64,000 bases of DNA from Oscillospiraceae bacterium (GTDB taxonomy: Bacteria > Bacillota > Clostridia > Oscillospirales > Ruminococcaceae), in assembly GCA_017415165.1 (NCBI GenBank), contig JAFQIY010000072.1, positions 42,282 to 106,281 of the forward strand. The letters run 5' to 3'. The notes beneath the pieces were generated by a model. That model was not told the origin of the DNA. It saw only the letters and a program-made list of their open reading frames with translations, and made no database searches. The position numbers were made by a program, and so were the translations under genes. Shown here in pieces: positions 50,995 through 59,058 of this stretch; position 1 is the stretch's first letter, and every line of letters starts with the position of its first letter.

Positions 50995-51284
50995 TGAATG
51001 AATATGTAAATATCTTTAAAGCATTGGGTGACGCAACACGGCTTGAAATCGTGCTTATGCTGACAGAAGGCGAAAAGTGCGCCTGTAAGCTTCTTGAACG
51101 CTTTGAAATTACCCAGCCGACTTTGTCACATCATATGAAAATCCTTAGCGAATGCGGACTTGTAAACGTTCGTAAAGAGGGAAAATGGTCATACTACTCA
51201 TTAAAATGTGAAGTGTGGAAAAAGTTCCGAAGCTTCGTTGCTGAAATAGAATGTAAGGCAGGAGGCAGCTGTTCGTGCAAATGA
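50994..51284 (+). CDS. arsR: ArsR family metal-responsive repressor
   Basis: 96 residues. Winged helix-turn-helix with KALGDATRLEIVLML and ITQPTLSHHMKILSECGLV as recognition helix. The metal site is EKCACKLLE (C-x-C on helix alpha3 in place of the classical ELCVC), and the C-terminus carries an extra CSC motif, so As(III)/Sb(III) or a thiol-binding metal is the probable inducer. Starts in overlap with the stop of the previous gene. The palindrome at 50506-50540 is its expected target. Confidence 0.93.
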   Translation: MNEYVNIFKALGDATRLEIVLMLTEGEKCACKLLERFEITQPTLSHHMKILSECGLVNVRKEGKWSYYSLKCEVWKKFRSFVAEIECKAGGSCSCK

Positions 51285-52279
51285 TATGGGAATTCATACA
51301 GAACCAATTGCTTGGAATGAAATGGCTTAAGGACTTGATTGGGATGTTGCTTGAAATATGTGGACTTGATACATCGTCACGGCTTGGCGCAAGCATACAT
51401 TTTTTAATCTATGATGTGCTGAAAATCAGCGTATTGCTTATGGTACTGATTTTTGTAATAAGCCTTATACAAACCTGGTTCCCGCCAGAGCGTACAAAGC
51501 AAATTCTTGAACGGTACAAGGGTATTGGCGGCAATATTCTTGCCGCACTTCTCGGCACGGTTACACCATTTTGTTCCTGTTCATCAATTCCGATTTTCAT
51601 CGGCTTTACAAACGCAGGTCTGCCCCTCGGAATGACCTTTTCTTTCCTTATTTCCTCGCCGCTGGTGGATTTTGGGTCACTTGTTGTTCTTGCAAGTGTA
51701 TTTGGCTGGAAAACAGCAATTGCCTATGTATTGGTTGGACTTGTGCTTGCGGTAATCGGCGGTACAATAATCGGCAAAATCAATCCTGAAAGACAGCTTG
51801 AACCGAAGCTTTTCGGCAAAGCTGAACGCCTTGACAATACGATATATGAAAACTTTGGGCAAAGAAGCAGATTTGCGTTTTCGGAAGCCTGGGAAACCTG
51901 GAAATATGTTTTCAAATTCATACTTATCGGAGTAGCCGTTGGCGCACTGATACATAACTGGATTCCGCGAACGTGGATTGAAATGATACTTGGCAGTAAA
52001 AATCCTTTTTCAGTAATTATAGCAACAATTGTGGGGATTCCTATGTATGCCGATGAATTCAGTACAATTCCTATAGCTGAAGCACTATTCGAAAAGGGTG
52101 TAGGAATTGGTACGATATTGAGCTTTATGATGGCAGTAACAGCACTATCTCTGCCATCGATGATAATGCTTCGTAAGGTTGTGAAGCCAAAGCTCCTTGG
52201 ATTTTTTATTGCAATTGTAACTATCGGAATAATCACAATCGGATATATATTCAATGCCTTTGGAGGTGTGATAATATGA
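51275..52279 (+). CDS. ArsP-type permease
   Basis: 334 residues beginning at a GTG (51275), nine bases after GGAGG; the ATG at 51281 is too distant from the site. Eight or more membrane helices. TPFCSCSSIPIFIGF near residue 98 is the permease signature (DUF318), and VGIPMYADEFSTIPIAEAL repeats a related motif in the second half. ArsP exports trivalent organoarsenicals such as methylarsenite and roxarsone derivatives; relatives may move other species. Overlaps arsR by 10 bp. Confidence 0.91.
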   Translation: MQMIWEFIQNQLLGMKWLKDLIGMLLEICGLDTSSRLGASIHFLIYDVLKISVLLMVLIFVISLIQTWFPPERTKQILERYKGIGGNILAALLGTVTPFCSCSSIPIFIGFTNAGLPLGMTFSFLISSPLVDFGSLVVLASVFGWKTAIAYVLVGLVLAVIGGTIIGKINPERQLEPKLFGKAERLDNTIYENFGQRSRFAFSEAWETWKYVFKFILIGVAVGALIHNWIPRTWIEMILGSKNPFSVIIATIVGIPMYADEFSTIPIAEALFEKGVGIGTILSFMMAVTALSLPSMIMLRKVVKPKLLGFFIAIVTIGIITIGYIFNAFGGVII

Positions 52280-52458
52280 GTGAATACTGCGGAAGCTGCT
52301 GCCCTAAAACAAGCTGTAAAAACAACGGAAACTGTGCTGCCTGCGTGAAAAAGCACAGGGACACCGACAGTCTGCCTTATTGCCTTTTCCCTGACAATGA
52401 CGGAGATAAAAGCTTGAAGCATTTTTATGAAAAGCTTAAAGAAAGATTTGAAAAGTAA
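52276..52458 (+). CDS. Small Cys-rich protein at the end of the ars-like operon
   Basis: 60 residues. The first half has seven Cys in YCGSCCPKTSCKNNGNCAAC and one more in LPYCLF; the second half is a charged amphipathic helix (KHFYEKLKERFEK). The spacing resembles small DUF6485-type zinc or iron proteins (memory-based). Overlaps the permease stop by four bases (ATGA). A metallochaperone role for the permease or regulator is plausible but unproven. Confidence 0.82.
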   Translation: MSEYCGSCCPKTSCKNNGNCAACVKKHRDTDSLPYCLFPDNDGDKSLKHFYEKLKERFEK

Positions 52459-52461
52459 AAA

Positions 52462-52500
52462 AACGCTTCCGCAGATTTGTTCTGCGGAAGCGTTCCTTTT
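52462..52500. terminator. Bidirectional terminator
   Basis: ACGCTTCCGCAGA / TCTGCGGAAGCGT perfect 13-bp stem with A/T-rich flanks on both sides, between convergent units. Confidence 0.95.
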
Positions 52501-53617
52501 ATTCAGTCTCAAATTTTTCAGCAACAAGCTTGATAAACTTGGAAATCTCAATATGCTGAGGACATTTCGCCTCGCAGTTCTTGCACTCGATACAAGCAGA
52601 AGCCTTGTTGTGCTTTTCAGCAAGATTGTCGTAATACTCACCCTGCACCGTGAACGGCTTTTCAATTTCCTGCTCCTCAGCATTGAACAGCGAGAAGAAA
52701 TCAGGAATAGGAATGTTCATCGGACACTCATCAACACAGTAACGGCAAACCGTGCAGGGGATAGTCACTGTTGAATTGATAATATCGGCAACCTTGAGAC
52801 AGACATCTTTTTCCTCGTCGGTAAGGGGCTTGAAGTTTTCCATATAGCCCGTGTTGTCAAGCAGCTGTTCGGTGTTGCTCATACCGCTGAGTACCATAAA
52901 CACGTTCTCACAGCTTGCCGCAAAACGGATTGCCCAGGACGGTACGGTCATATCAGGCTCACGGGACTTCAGCAGCTTTTCAGCCTTTTTCGGTACGTTG
53001 GCAAGCGTGCCGCCTTTGACAGGCTCCATAACAATAATGTCCTTGCCGTGCTTCACAGCAACCTCGTGACACTTTCTCGACTGTACACCCTCATTTTCCC
53101 AGTCAAGGTAGTTAATCTGCAGCTGCACAAATTCCATCTCAGGGTGTTCGGTAAGAATTTTATCCAGCAGGATTGCATCATCGTGATAGGAGAAACCGAT
53201 TTTCTTGACCTTGCCCTCAGCTTTTTTCTGTACCACAAAATCGAAAACCTTGAGTCGTTCCGCAATTTCGTAGTTGCCCACATTAAGACAGTGCACAAGA
53301 TAGTAGTCAAAATAATCAACGCCGCATTTTTCAAGCTGTTCGTTGAAAATACGTTCAACGTCAGCTTCTTCCTTCAGCATCATTGTAGGCATTTTTGTTG
53401 CAAGGACATAGCTGTCACGTGGATGACGGTCAACAAGCACCTCTTTGATTACGTTTTCGCTCTTGCCTGCGTGGTACATATAAGCAGTGTCAAAATATGT
53501 AAAGCCTTTTTCAAGAAACGTGTCAACCATTCCGCAAATCTGCTTCTTGTCAAAGCTTGTCTGGTCGTTGCCATCAAGAAGCGGTAGACGCATAAAGCCG
53601 AAGCCTAATTTTTTCAT
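52499..53617 (-). CDS. Aldo-keto reductase with C-terminal ferredoxin domain
   Basis: 372 residues from the ATG at 53617 (AAAGGG upstream). The AKR (beta/alpha)8 barrel carries FDTAYMYHAGKSE with the catalytic Tyr, and a Lys in VLATKMP. The C-terminal ~90 residues bind two 4Fe-4S clusters: CTVCRYCVDECP and CIECKNCEAKCP. This group is common in anaerobes and couples NAD(P)H or ferredoxin electrons to an unidentified carbonyl or quinone. Last gene of a three-gene minus-strand operon after DUF1893 and an ECF S component. Confidence 0.93.
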   Translation of the reverse strand: MKKLGFGFMRLPLLDGNDQTSFDKKQICGMVDTFLEKGFTYFDTAYMYHAGKSENVIKEVLVDRHPRDSYVLATKMPTMMLKEEADVERIFNEQLEKCGVDYFDYYLVHCLNVGNYEIAERLKVFDFVVQKKAEGKVKKIGFSYHDDAILLDKILTEHPEMEFVQLQINYLDWENEGVQSRKCHEVAVKHGKDIIVMEPVKGGTLANVPKKAEKLLKSREPDMTVPSWAIRFAASCENVFMVLSGMSNTEQLLDNTGYMENFKPLTDEEKDVCLKVADIINSTVTIPCTVCRYCVDECPMNIPIPDFFSLFNAEEQEIEKPFTVQGEYYDNLAEKHNKASACIECKNCEAKCPQHIEISKFIKLVAEKFETE

Positions 53618-53622
53618 CTGTA

Positions 53623-54045
53623 TCAACCCTTTCTCAATTCTTCAAGTCGTTTTTTTATTGCAATAATTGCTTCATCCGTGTTATATATATTTGCAGTAAC
53701 CTGTTCCATAGGGCAAATTCCGTCACCTTTGCGGTTGATGATGTTTTCGGCAAGCGTCCCGTAAGAAAACGGAACATCATTTGCAGCAAGAAATTCCGCC
53801 GCCGCCTTACTCATAACATCTGCGTAAACCTCCGCAACTCCTGCGTGGCAAAACAGCATAGCCGCCGCCTTGCCTATAACCTTGTCAGCAGCAGAAAAAC
53901 CACTCAAATCCGTGCCGTTATCAATAAATTCAAGCATTGGCGCAACACCTCGCTTCGTACTTGTGTAAACCTGTTCATCCTTGCAAAGTACGCAGGTGCA
54001 GCCGCCGCTTTTCAGAATTCCCTTAGCCTTTTCAAGGTTGCTCAT
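53623..54045 (-). CDS. DUF1893 family protein
   Basis: 140 residues. Key stretches are GGCTCVLCKDEQVYTST near the N-terminus, DKVIGKAAAMLFCHAG and the C-terminal NRKGDGICPMEQV. The family is of unknown function; its cytidine deaminase-like fold assignment is from memory. The start overlaps the ECF gene stop by four bases, and the AKR gene starts five bases on, so all three are coupled. Confidence 0.9.
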   Translation of the reverse strand: MSNLEKAKGILKSGGCTCVLCKDEQVYTSTKRGVAPMLEFIDNGTDLSGFSAADKVIGKAAAMLFCHAGVAEVYADVMSKAAAEFLAANDVPFSYGTLAENIINRKGDGICPMEQVTANIYNTDEAIIAIKKRLEELRKG

Positions 54046-54587
54046 ATGCCTGATTTTTCCTCAATTTTATTTACAGCAAACGGAATAAATGCCCACTGGA
54101 GAATAATTCCGAAAAGACCTGCTGTGATGAATTCTGCGATTGAAGCAACAGTAAGAGCAGTATTGCCAAGAATGTAAATTGCTGCAAGAACAGCAAGCGC
54201 ACGGGCAGCACGTCCTGCAACCTGAACAACAACAAGCTTTGCAAAGGAATTAAGCTTAACCTTTGAGATAAGACCTGCTGTCAGACCGTAAACACCAAGC
54301 TCAATTGCCATAAAAGGAAGCAAAGCCGCCGCAGGCATCGAGGAAATTGCAAAGCTTGCTACAGGGCTGATTATTCCTGCAATAAGCCCGACAGCAGGAC
54401 CTCCGATAAAGCCTGCGAGGATTACAGGAATGTGCATAGGCAGAAGTGCGGCGCCGACAGCGTTGCCTGTGCCTGAAACTGCGCCGATTGCGTGGAAAAT
54501 CTGCGGAAGAATTACCGAAGCGGCAATGGCAGCAAGTATGGTTATTATTTTTGCTGCAGTTGTTTTTTTAGTAATAGCGGTAGACAT
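54042..54587 (-). CDS. ECF transporter S component
   Basis: 181 residues, five to six membrane helices. The N-terminus has the Ala-rich AAKIITILAAIAASVILPQIFHA, and the loop GAALLPMHIPVILAGFIGG with GLIAGIISPVAS is the standard S-component pattern that grips the EcfAAT energizing module. The vitamin or other substrate is not determined. No ecfA/ecfT in the window, so it would share a central module. AGGTAA-type site upstream; no riboswitch apparent in the 240-bp divergent gap. Confidence 0.9.
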   Translation of the reverse strand: MSTAITKKTTAAKIITILAAIAASVILPQIFHAIGAVSGTGNAVGAALLPMHIPVILAGFIGGPAVGLIAGIISPVASFAISSMPAAALLPFMAIELGVYGLTAGLISKVKLNSFAKLVVVQVAGRAARALAVLAAIYILGNTALTVASIAEFITAGLFGIILQWAFIPFAVNKIEEKSGI

Positions 54588-54619
54588 AAAATTACCTCCG
54601 TTTATTTTAGATATTAATA

Positions 54620-54649
54620 TTTTAACACTTACAGCCTACTTGATGTCAA
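54620..54649 (-). promoter_or_regulatory. Probable promoter of the ECF-DUF1893-AKR operon
   Basis: Minus strand TTGACA (complement of 54644-54649), 18 nt, TTAAAA (complement of 54620-54625). The -10 is imperfect. Confidence 0.55.
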
Positions 54650-54728
54650 GAGCTTTTTCAAAAAAACATTAAATTATATAAACGTTTAAGTTTGAAATGT
54701 GCATAATGTAGAATTTACAGTAAATATA

Positions 54729-54756
54729 TTGATTTTAATTTTATTTGTGGTATAAT
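54729..54756 (+). promoter_or_regulatory. Probable promoter of the PocR/EAL operon
   Basis: TTGATT 54729-54734, 16 nt, TATAAT 54751-54756. A second TATAAT-like word lies at 54765-54770. Confidence 0.6.
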
Positions 54757-54829
54757 TAAATAGGTATAATATGTTTTGATGGTGAAATTTTGGTTATTTT
54801 ACCATAAAATCTCAGAGGAAGGTGTCATT

Positions 54830-56077
54830 ATGCAAAATCTGAAGCTTACTGATTTGATTGATATAGGAATTCTTCAGAAAATTCAGGACTCTTTTTCGGA
54901 GTATACACATATGGCGTCTCTTATTGCAGATGAAAACGGTGTACCAATAACCAACGGAAGCGGTTTTACAAGATTTTGTATGGACCTTACAAGAAACACT
55001 GAGCTTGGATATATCGGATGTATGGAATGTGACAGAATGGGCGGTGTGAATTCCCTGAAAACAGGCAAGCCGTCTGTTTATCAGTGTCACGCAGGTTTGT
55101 GTGATTTTGCCGCGCCTATTATTGTTGACGGTTTGTATGTCGGAAGTATTATGGGCGGTCAGATTCTTACAAAGCCTCTTGATGAAAATCACATCAGGGC
55201 AAAAGCTGCTGAGTATGGTATTGATGAACAGGAATACCTGAATGCTGCACGTGAAGTACATATGAAGTCTGAATCAGATGTGCTTGAGGCCGCTAATTTT
55301 ATTCTGAAGCTTGCTGAAATCCTTTCGGAGATGGCGTACAACAATTATCAGGCGCTTAAAGCAAGCCGAAGCCTTGAAAAAGCTGCCTGCTCACAGGCTT
55401 CCTATATTATAGATATGAATTCAGAACTGCACAAGAATATCAAAAACTGGATTTATATGGCAGGGTGCATTGCCGACAGCGAGGATATCGGTCAGATAAG
55501 AAAAATCATTTCCACATTTATCTCTGAGGGACAGCAGTTCCTGTCTTCGATTGAGGATACGGTCGAATTTGCTAAAATGACCGATGGAGAGATTGAACTT
55601 GTTGAAGAAGAATACAGCGTGCGCGAAGCTTTTGAAAAGCTTATTGACGATGAGGAACTTGCAGACGTCGGCAAAATTAATCTTTGTGTAGACGAAAACG
55701 TTCCCGCTAAAATGTTCGGAGATACAGGACGTATCAGTCAGGCTGTGATAAAGCTGCTGCAGAGAATGAAAGGTATTGCTCCTGATGGGGAGCTTCTGCT
55801 CAGCGTTTTTTGTCCTCACTGTTCATATGCTGCCGAACTGGAAATCAGAATAGGCACAACTGAGCAGGTTACTTCTATGGAAGAAATTACCGAGGCAAAT
55901 AACAGCTTCAAGAACAAGAATAAATATATCAACGTCCGTGACCTTGATGATATAGCTATGACGGTTACAGGACGCATCATAAAACAGATGCACGGAACTA
56001 TCAGTGCAGTTAAGACCGAAAAATCGGGTATAGAATTTGTTATCAAGGTTCCTCAGCTGGCGGTTTCAGAGGAATAA
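54830..56077 (+). CDS. PocR-domain sensor fused to a degenerate histidine kinase core
   Basis: 415 residues from the ATG at 54830 (GGAAGGTG upstream). Residues ~7-180 are a PocR ligand-binding domain with cysteines 50, 64, 67, 86 and 91 (FCMDLTR, GCMECD, CHAGLCD), a set that can bind a metal or cluster. A helical segment follows where a kinase would have SHEIRTPLN; here it reads NSELHKNIKN, so the phospho-accepting His is replaced. The ATPase-like end keeps only the outline, with the N box as KLLQRMKGIA and no G boxes. It is predicted to sense but not to phosphorylate, and to act through the EAL protein 18 bp downstream. Confidence 0.85.
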   Translation: MQNLKLTDLIDIGILQKIQDSFSEYTHMASLIADENGVPITNGSGFTRFCMDLTRNTELGYIGCMECDRMGGVNSLKTGKPSVYQCHAGLCDFAAPIIVDGLYVGSIMGGQILTKPLDENHIRAKAAEYGIDEQEYLNAAREVHMKSESDVLEAANFILKLAEILSEMAYNNYQALKASRSLEKAACSQASYIIDMNSELHKNIKNWIYMAGCIADSEDIGQIRKIISTFISEGQQFLSSIEDTVEFAKMTDGEIELVEEEYSVREAFEKLIDDEELADVGKINLCVDENVPAKMFGDTGRISQAVIKLLQRMKGIAPDGELLLSVFCPHCSYAAELEIRIGTTEQVTSMEEITEANNSFKNKNKYINVRDLDDIAMTVTGRIIKQMHGTISAVKTEKSGIEFVIKVPQLAVSEE

Positions 56078-56095
56078 TTCAAGGGGGTTCGCATT

Positions 56096-57763
56096 ATGGC
56101 TTTTGACTGTTGTAATTACGAAAAAGCATTGGAAAATTTCATATTCACGATGGTACGTAATTCCAGCGATAATTCTGCCTTAACAGCGGACAACGTGAAG
56201 GAAATGTGCGTGCTTCTTGATATTTCCAGACTTGATATTGAAATGTATAATAATGTTTCCGATGCGGAACAGCAGAGAGGCGATATTACTACTGTTTTCG
56301 ACGGCGGAAATGCTGACTTGCAAAGGGATGCCGCATTCAGTGTCCTGCCGGGTAACGGAACAGTTGCAGGATACAGGGCTTACCAGTACAAGGAGGCTCC
56401 TGACTGGGATGAGAACTCATACAGAAGAATAAAGTCTTTCCTTAACCTTATCCATATTTTCTGCGACCGTTCAAGACTTATGAAGATTGCAGATTATCTT
56501 GCTTTCCACGATAAAGAGCTTGAAACCTACAATATTGCTCATTTTGTAAAAACTGTAAATTCAGCTATCATCAACGGCACTATCGGAAGATATGATGCCT
56601 GCTACTTCAATATCAAGGATTTTTCCGATGTTAATAATATGCTGGGCAGAACGAAGGCTACAGAGGTTATGAAAAAATACATTGCCCGGCTTTCTGAATT
56701 GCTTGCTGACGGTGAAGCTGTATGCCGTATGGGCGGTGATAACTTTACGGTTATTTTCTTCAAGGATAATCTCCAAAAGGTAAAGGATTACCTCGTTGCG
56801 GCTGATGTTGAGTACGGCGAAGAGGGAAGAACGGTTACTATCCGTTCGTCAGCAGGCTTCTACGATATACCCGATGATTGCCCCGATGTTGCTCAGGTTA
56901 TGGATTGTATCAATGCAGCAAAGAATGTTGCACGGAGCGATATGAACATTACAAGCGTGTTCTATAATGACGAAGTTATGCAGCGTGATGCTGAGAGAAG
57001 AAAATATGAATCGCTTTTCAGTAAAGCAATAATGAACGAAGAATTTCAGGTTTATTACCAGCCTAAGGTTTCTTTGAAAAAATACAAGGTTTCCGGTGCA
57101 GAAGCACTTTGCAGATGGTTACATAACGGTGAGCTTATTCCGCCGATTAAGTTTATTCCTGTTTTTGAACGCAATAAGGCAATTTGTACACTTGATTTCT
57201 ATATGCTTGACCACGTATGCAGAGATATCCGCAGCTGGCTCGATAATGGCAGGGATGTTGTAAAGGTTTCTGTAAATCTTTCCAGATGCAATCTCGGTGA
57301 GCCGCAGCTGGTTGAACGTATTATAGCTACAGTTGATAAATACAACATTCCTCACGAATATATTGAAATTGAGCTTACTGAAACAACAACCGATGTTGCT
57401 TTTTCTGAGCTGAAAAAGGTTGTTTTCGGACTTCAGGCAAGCGGAATAAGTACAGCGGTAGATGATTTCGGTATCGGCTATTCATCGCTTAATCTTATCA
57501 GTGACCTGCCGTGGAATGTTCTTAAAATTGATAAGAAGTTCCTTGAAGTCAGTCAGGAAAGTACGGCACATAATTACCTGATGCTGAAGCATATTATTTC
57601 GCTGGCACAGAGCTTTGGCATAGAGTGCGTTGTTGAGGGTGTTGAAACTGTGGAGCACGTCAAGGTGCTTAAAGAAAGCAATTGCTATATGGCACAAGGC
57701 TTCTATTTCGATAAGCCTCTCCCAAGAGAGAGCTTTGAACAGCGTCTTGCGCTTAATGTGTAA
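56096..57763 (+). CDS. Degenerate GGDEF / intact EAL protein, second copy
   Basis: 555 residues, cytosolic. A ~165-residue N-terminal region is followed by a GGDEF domain with the loop MGGDNF, the same Asn-for-Glu change as the protein at 204-1892, and then a full EAL domain: AEALCRWL, the Asn of VSVNLSR, ELTETT, VDDFGIGYSS, LKIDKKFL and VEGVET. c-di-GMP hydrolysis is predicted. It is cotranscribed with the PocR pseudo-kinase 18 bp upstream, which likely tunes it. A PilZ gene lies downstream under its own promoter. Confidence 0.93.
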   Translation: MAFDCCNYEKALENFIFTMVRNSSDNSALTADNVKEMCVLLDISRLDIEMYNNVSDAEQQRGDITTVFDGGNADLQRDAAFSVLPGNGTVAGYRAYQYKEAPDWDENSYRRIKSFLNLIHIFCDRSRLMKIADYLAFHDKELETYNIAHFVKTVNSAIINGTIGRYDACYFNIKDFSDVNNMLGRTKATEVMKKYIARLSELLADGEAVCRMGGDNFTVIFFKDNLQKVKDYLVAADVEYGEEGRTVTIRSSAGFYDIPDDCPDVAQVMDCINAAKNVARSDMNITSVFYNDEVMQRDAERRKYESLFSKAIMNEEFQVYYQPKVSLKKYKVSGAEALCRWLHNGELIPPIKFIPVFERNKAICTLDFYMLDHVCRDIRSWLDNGRDVVKVSVNLSRCNLGEPQLVERIIATVDKYNIPHEYIEIELTETTTDVAFSELKKVVFGLQASGISTAVDDFGIGYSSLNLISDLPWNVLKIDKKFLEVSQESTAHNYLMLKHIISLAQSFGIECVVEGVETVEHVKVLKESNCYMAQGFYFDKPLPRESFEQRLALNV

Positions 57764-57802
57764 AAAAAGTCGGAAAGCTTTGTTAACTTTCCGACTTTTT
57801 TG
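57764..57802 (+). terminator. Terminator after second EAL gene
   Basis: AAAGTCGGAAAG / CTTTCCGACTTT hairpin with a T-rich tail. Confidence 0.93.
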
Positions 57803-57831
57803 TTGACGATTGTGTGCAGTTATGTTATAAT
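57803..57831 (+). promoter_or_regulatory. sigma-A promoter of the PilZ gene
   Basis: TTGACG 57803-57808, 17 nt, TATAAT 57826-57831, abutting the previous terminator. Confidence 0.83.
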
Positions 57832-57875
57832 AAATTTAGACAATATGTACAATTTTGCTTTTAAAAGGTGAAAAT

Positions 57876-58523
57876 ATGTTATTGAATAAAGAAAAAATTT
57901 CAAAAATTGAAGTTTACGATATGAAAGAACGGCATTTGGGTACGACAAGAATTTACTCATTTGCCAAGTCGTTGTTCAAAACTTCAACAATCGGAATGAC
58001 TATAAAATGCAAAAATCTGCCTAATATGAAAAAGGGCGATTCTGTAATGCTTGTTTTTGAGTACGTTAACAGCCAGCGCTACAGAACCGTTACAAGAATT
58101 GATTCGGCATCCAAAACAGAGATTGAAGTCAAGGTCGGAGAGGTTACTGAAATTGAAGAACGAAGACGTTCCTTTAAAATTGCTACAAAGGAAAAGGCGA
58201 CAGTTTATAAAAGCAAGTCTGAAAAAGAAGAAGGCATTGAGGCAATGATACTAAATATCAACCTTGGTGGTGTACTGCTGAAATGTGATGAGTATTTTAA
58301 CGTGGGTACAATAATATATCTCAATACATTTTCAGGCAATCTGGAGGTTCCAGCAAAAATTCTTCGACGTCAGAATGACATAAACGGAAACTTTGTCGGT
58401 TACGGCTGCCAGTTTGTTGATATTTCCGAAACAGAGGAGGAAATAGTTGCCAAGTATATCCTTGAATGTCAGGTGGCTGAACGTGAACGGCGTAAGACAC
58501 TTGAAGAAATGGGAATGGATTAA
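57876..58523 (+). CDS. PilZ-domain c-di-GMP receptor (YcgR/YpfA-like)
   Basis: 215 residues from the ATG at 57876. Residues 1-90 are a YcgR-type N-terminal beta domain; residues ~93-205 are PilZ. The two binding motifs are ERRRSFKIAT (the final Arg of RRxxFR is Lys101) and LNINLGGVLLK (Ser of the D/N-x-S-x-x-G is Asn), both conservative variants. Such proteins act as flagellar brakes or cell-wall regulators. Its position behind two c-di-GMP genes and the presence of a flagellin in the window support a motility role. Confidence 0.87.
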   Translation: MLLNKEKISKIEVYDMKERHLGTTRIYSFAKSLFKTSTIGMTIKCKNLPNMKKGDSVMLVFEYVNSQRYRTVTRIDSASKTEIEVKVGEVTEIEERRRSFKIATKEKATVYKSKSEKEEGIEAMILNINLGGVLLKCDEYFNVGTIIYLNTFSGNLEVPAKILRRQNDINGNFVGYGCQFVDISETEEEIVAKYILECQVAERERRKTLEEMGMD

Positions 58524-58565
58524 TATTTTACTCAGAAAATTCAAAAGAAAATATGATGTCAGCAA

Positions 58566-58604
58566 ATCCACTCTGTTGTGCAGCAGGGTGGGTTTTTGTC
58601 TTTT
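58566..58604 (+). terminator. Terminator after the PilZ gene
   Basis: CCACTCTG / CAGGGTGG hairpin (one wobble pair), followed by TTTTTGTCTTTTT. Confidence 0.75.
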
Positions 58605-58633
58605 TAAAGCAAATAAATATAATAAAACCATTA

Positions 58634-58729
58634 GGAATTTACAGCCATATGTTTGTGGAGGCAAGGACTAAAACCTGCGATGTAATTACCAACGCTCTTG
58701 ATTTCAGCAAAAATAAATCCGCTGTCTGA
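58634..58729 (+). pseudogene. 3' remnant of a tyrosine integrase
   Basis: Reading in the frame that ends at TGA 58727-58729 gives GIYSHMFVEARTKTC and then DVITNALDFSKNKSAV. IYSHMF followed by an EAR-helix is the C-terminal end of phage/ICE tyrosine recombinases, with the catalytic Tyr in YSH. Everything upstream of this segment is missing (a terminator lies there). It is directly followed by two ACGGACAAA words and, 40 bp on, by a copy of the tRNA-Leu 3' end. I judge it a relic of an integrated element. Confidence 0.65.
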
Positions 58730-58769
58730 CCATAACGGACAAACAACGGACAAAATCATATTTTAAGTT

Positions 58770-58944
58770 CGGCAAATGGGACAGCTTGAACCACCCCACG
58801 CCATAGTTTGCGTATAACCACAGATACCGAAGCGTGGGGTCTGGAAAAGCCTTCGGCTTTTCGGCTCTGCGTCACTTAGTCTACATAAAAACAATGAGGA
58901 TACTCTAAAGAGTATCCTCATTGTTTTGGTGCGGCAAATGGGAC
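58770..58944. repeat. Direct repeat of the tRNA-Leu 3' end (att-like)
   Basis: CGGCAAATGGGAC occurs at 58770-58782 and again at 58932-58944 within the tRNA, 162 bp apart; both are followed by TTGAACC, after an extra AGC in the left copy. The tRNA 3' end is a common attachment core for integrases of the type whose 3' remnant lies at 58634-58729. The interval holds hairpins (CCCCACG / CGTGGGG, GAAAAGCC / GGCTTTTC) and the tRNA terminator, with no coding frame I trust. Confidence 0.65.
58887..58927 (-). terminator. Terminator of tRNA-Leu
   Basis: A perfect 15-bp stem (ACAATGAGGATACTC / GAGTATCCTCATTGT) with a 4-nt loop, followed on the minus strand by TTTTTAT. Confidence 0.92.
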
Positions 58945-59010
58945 TTGAACCCATACGTCGAAGACACACGCCCCTCAAACGTGCCTGTCTGCCTATTCCA
59001 GCACTGCCGC
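58927..59010 (-). tRNA. tRNA-Leu (anticodon GAG)
   Basis: Read on the minus strand: acceptor GCGGCAG / TTGCCGC with an encoded CCA end, D arm with GGAATAGGCAGACAGG, anticodon stem CACGT / GCGTG with loop TTGAGGG, a class II long variable arm (TGTCTTCGACGT) and T arm ATGGGTTCAAGTCCCAT. The anticodon GAG decodes CUC and CUU. It lies between a perfect promoter and a terminator and is solitary. Confidence 0.95.
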
Positions 59011-59058
59011 AAACGCAATATTAACTTTTCGTGAGGTCTTTCCCTCAGCGACTTAATT

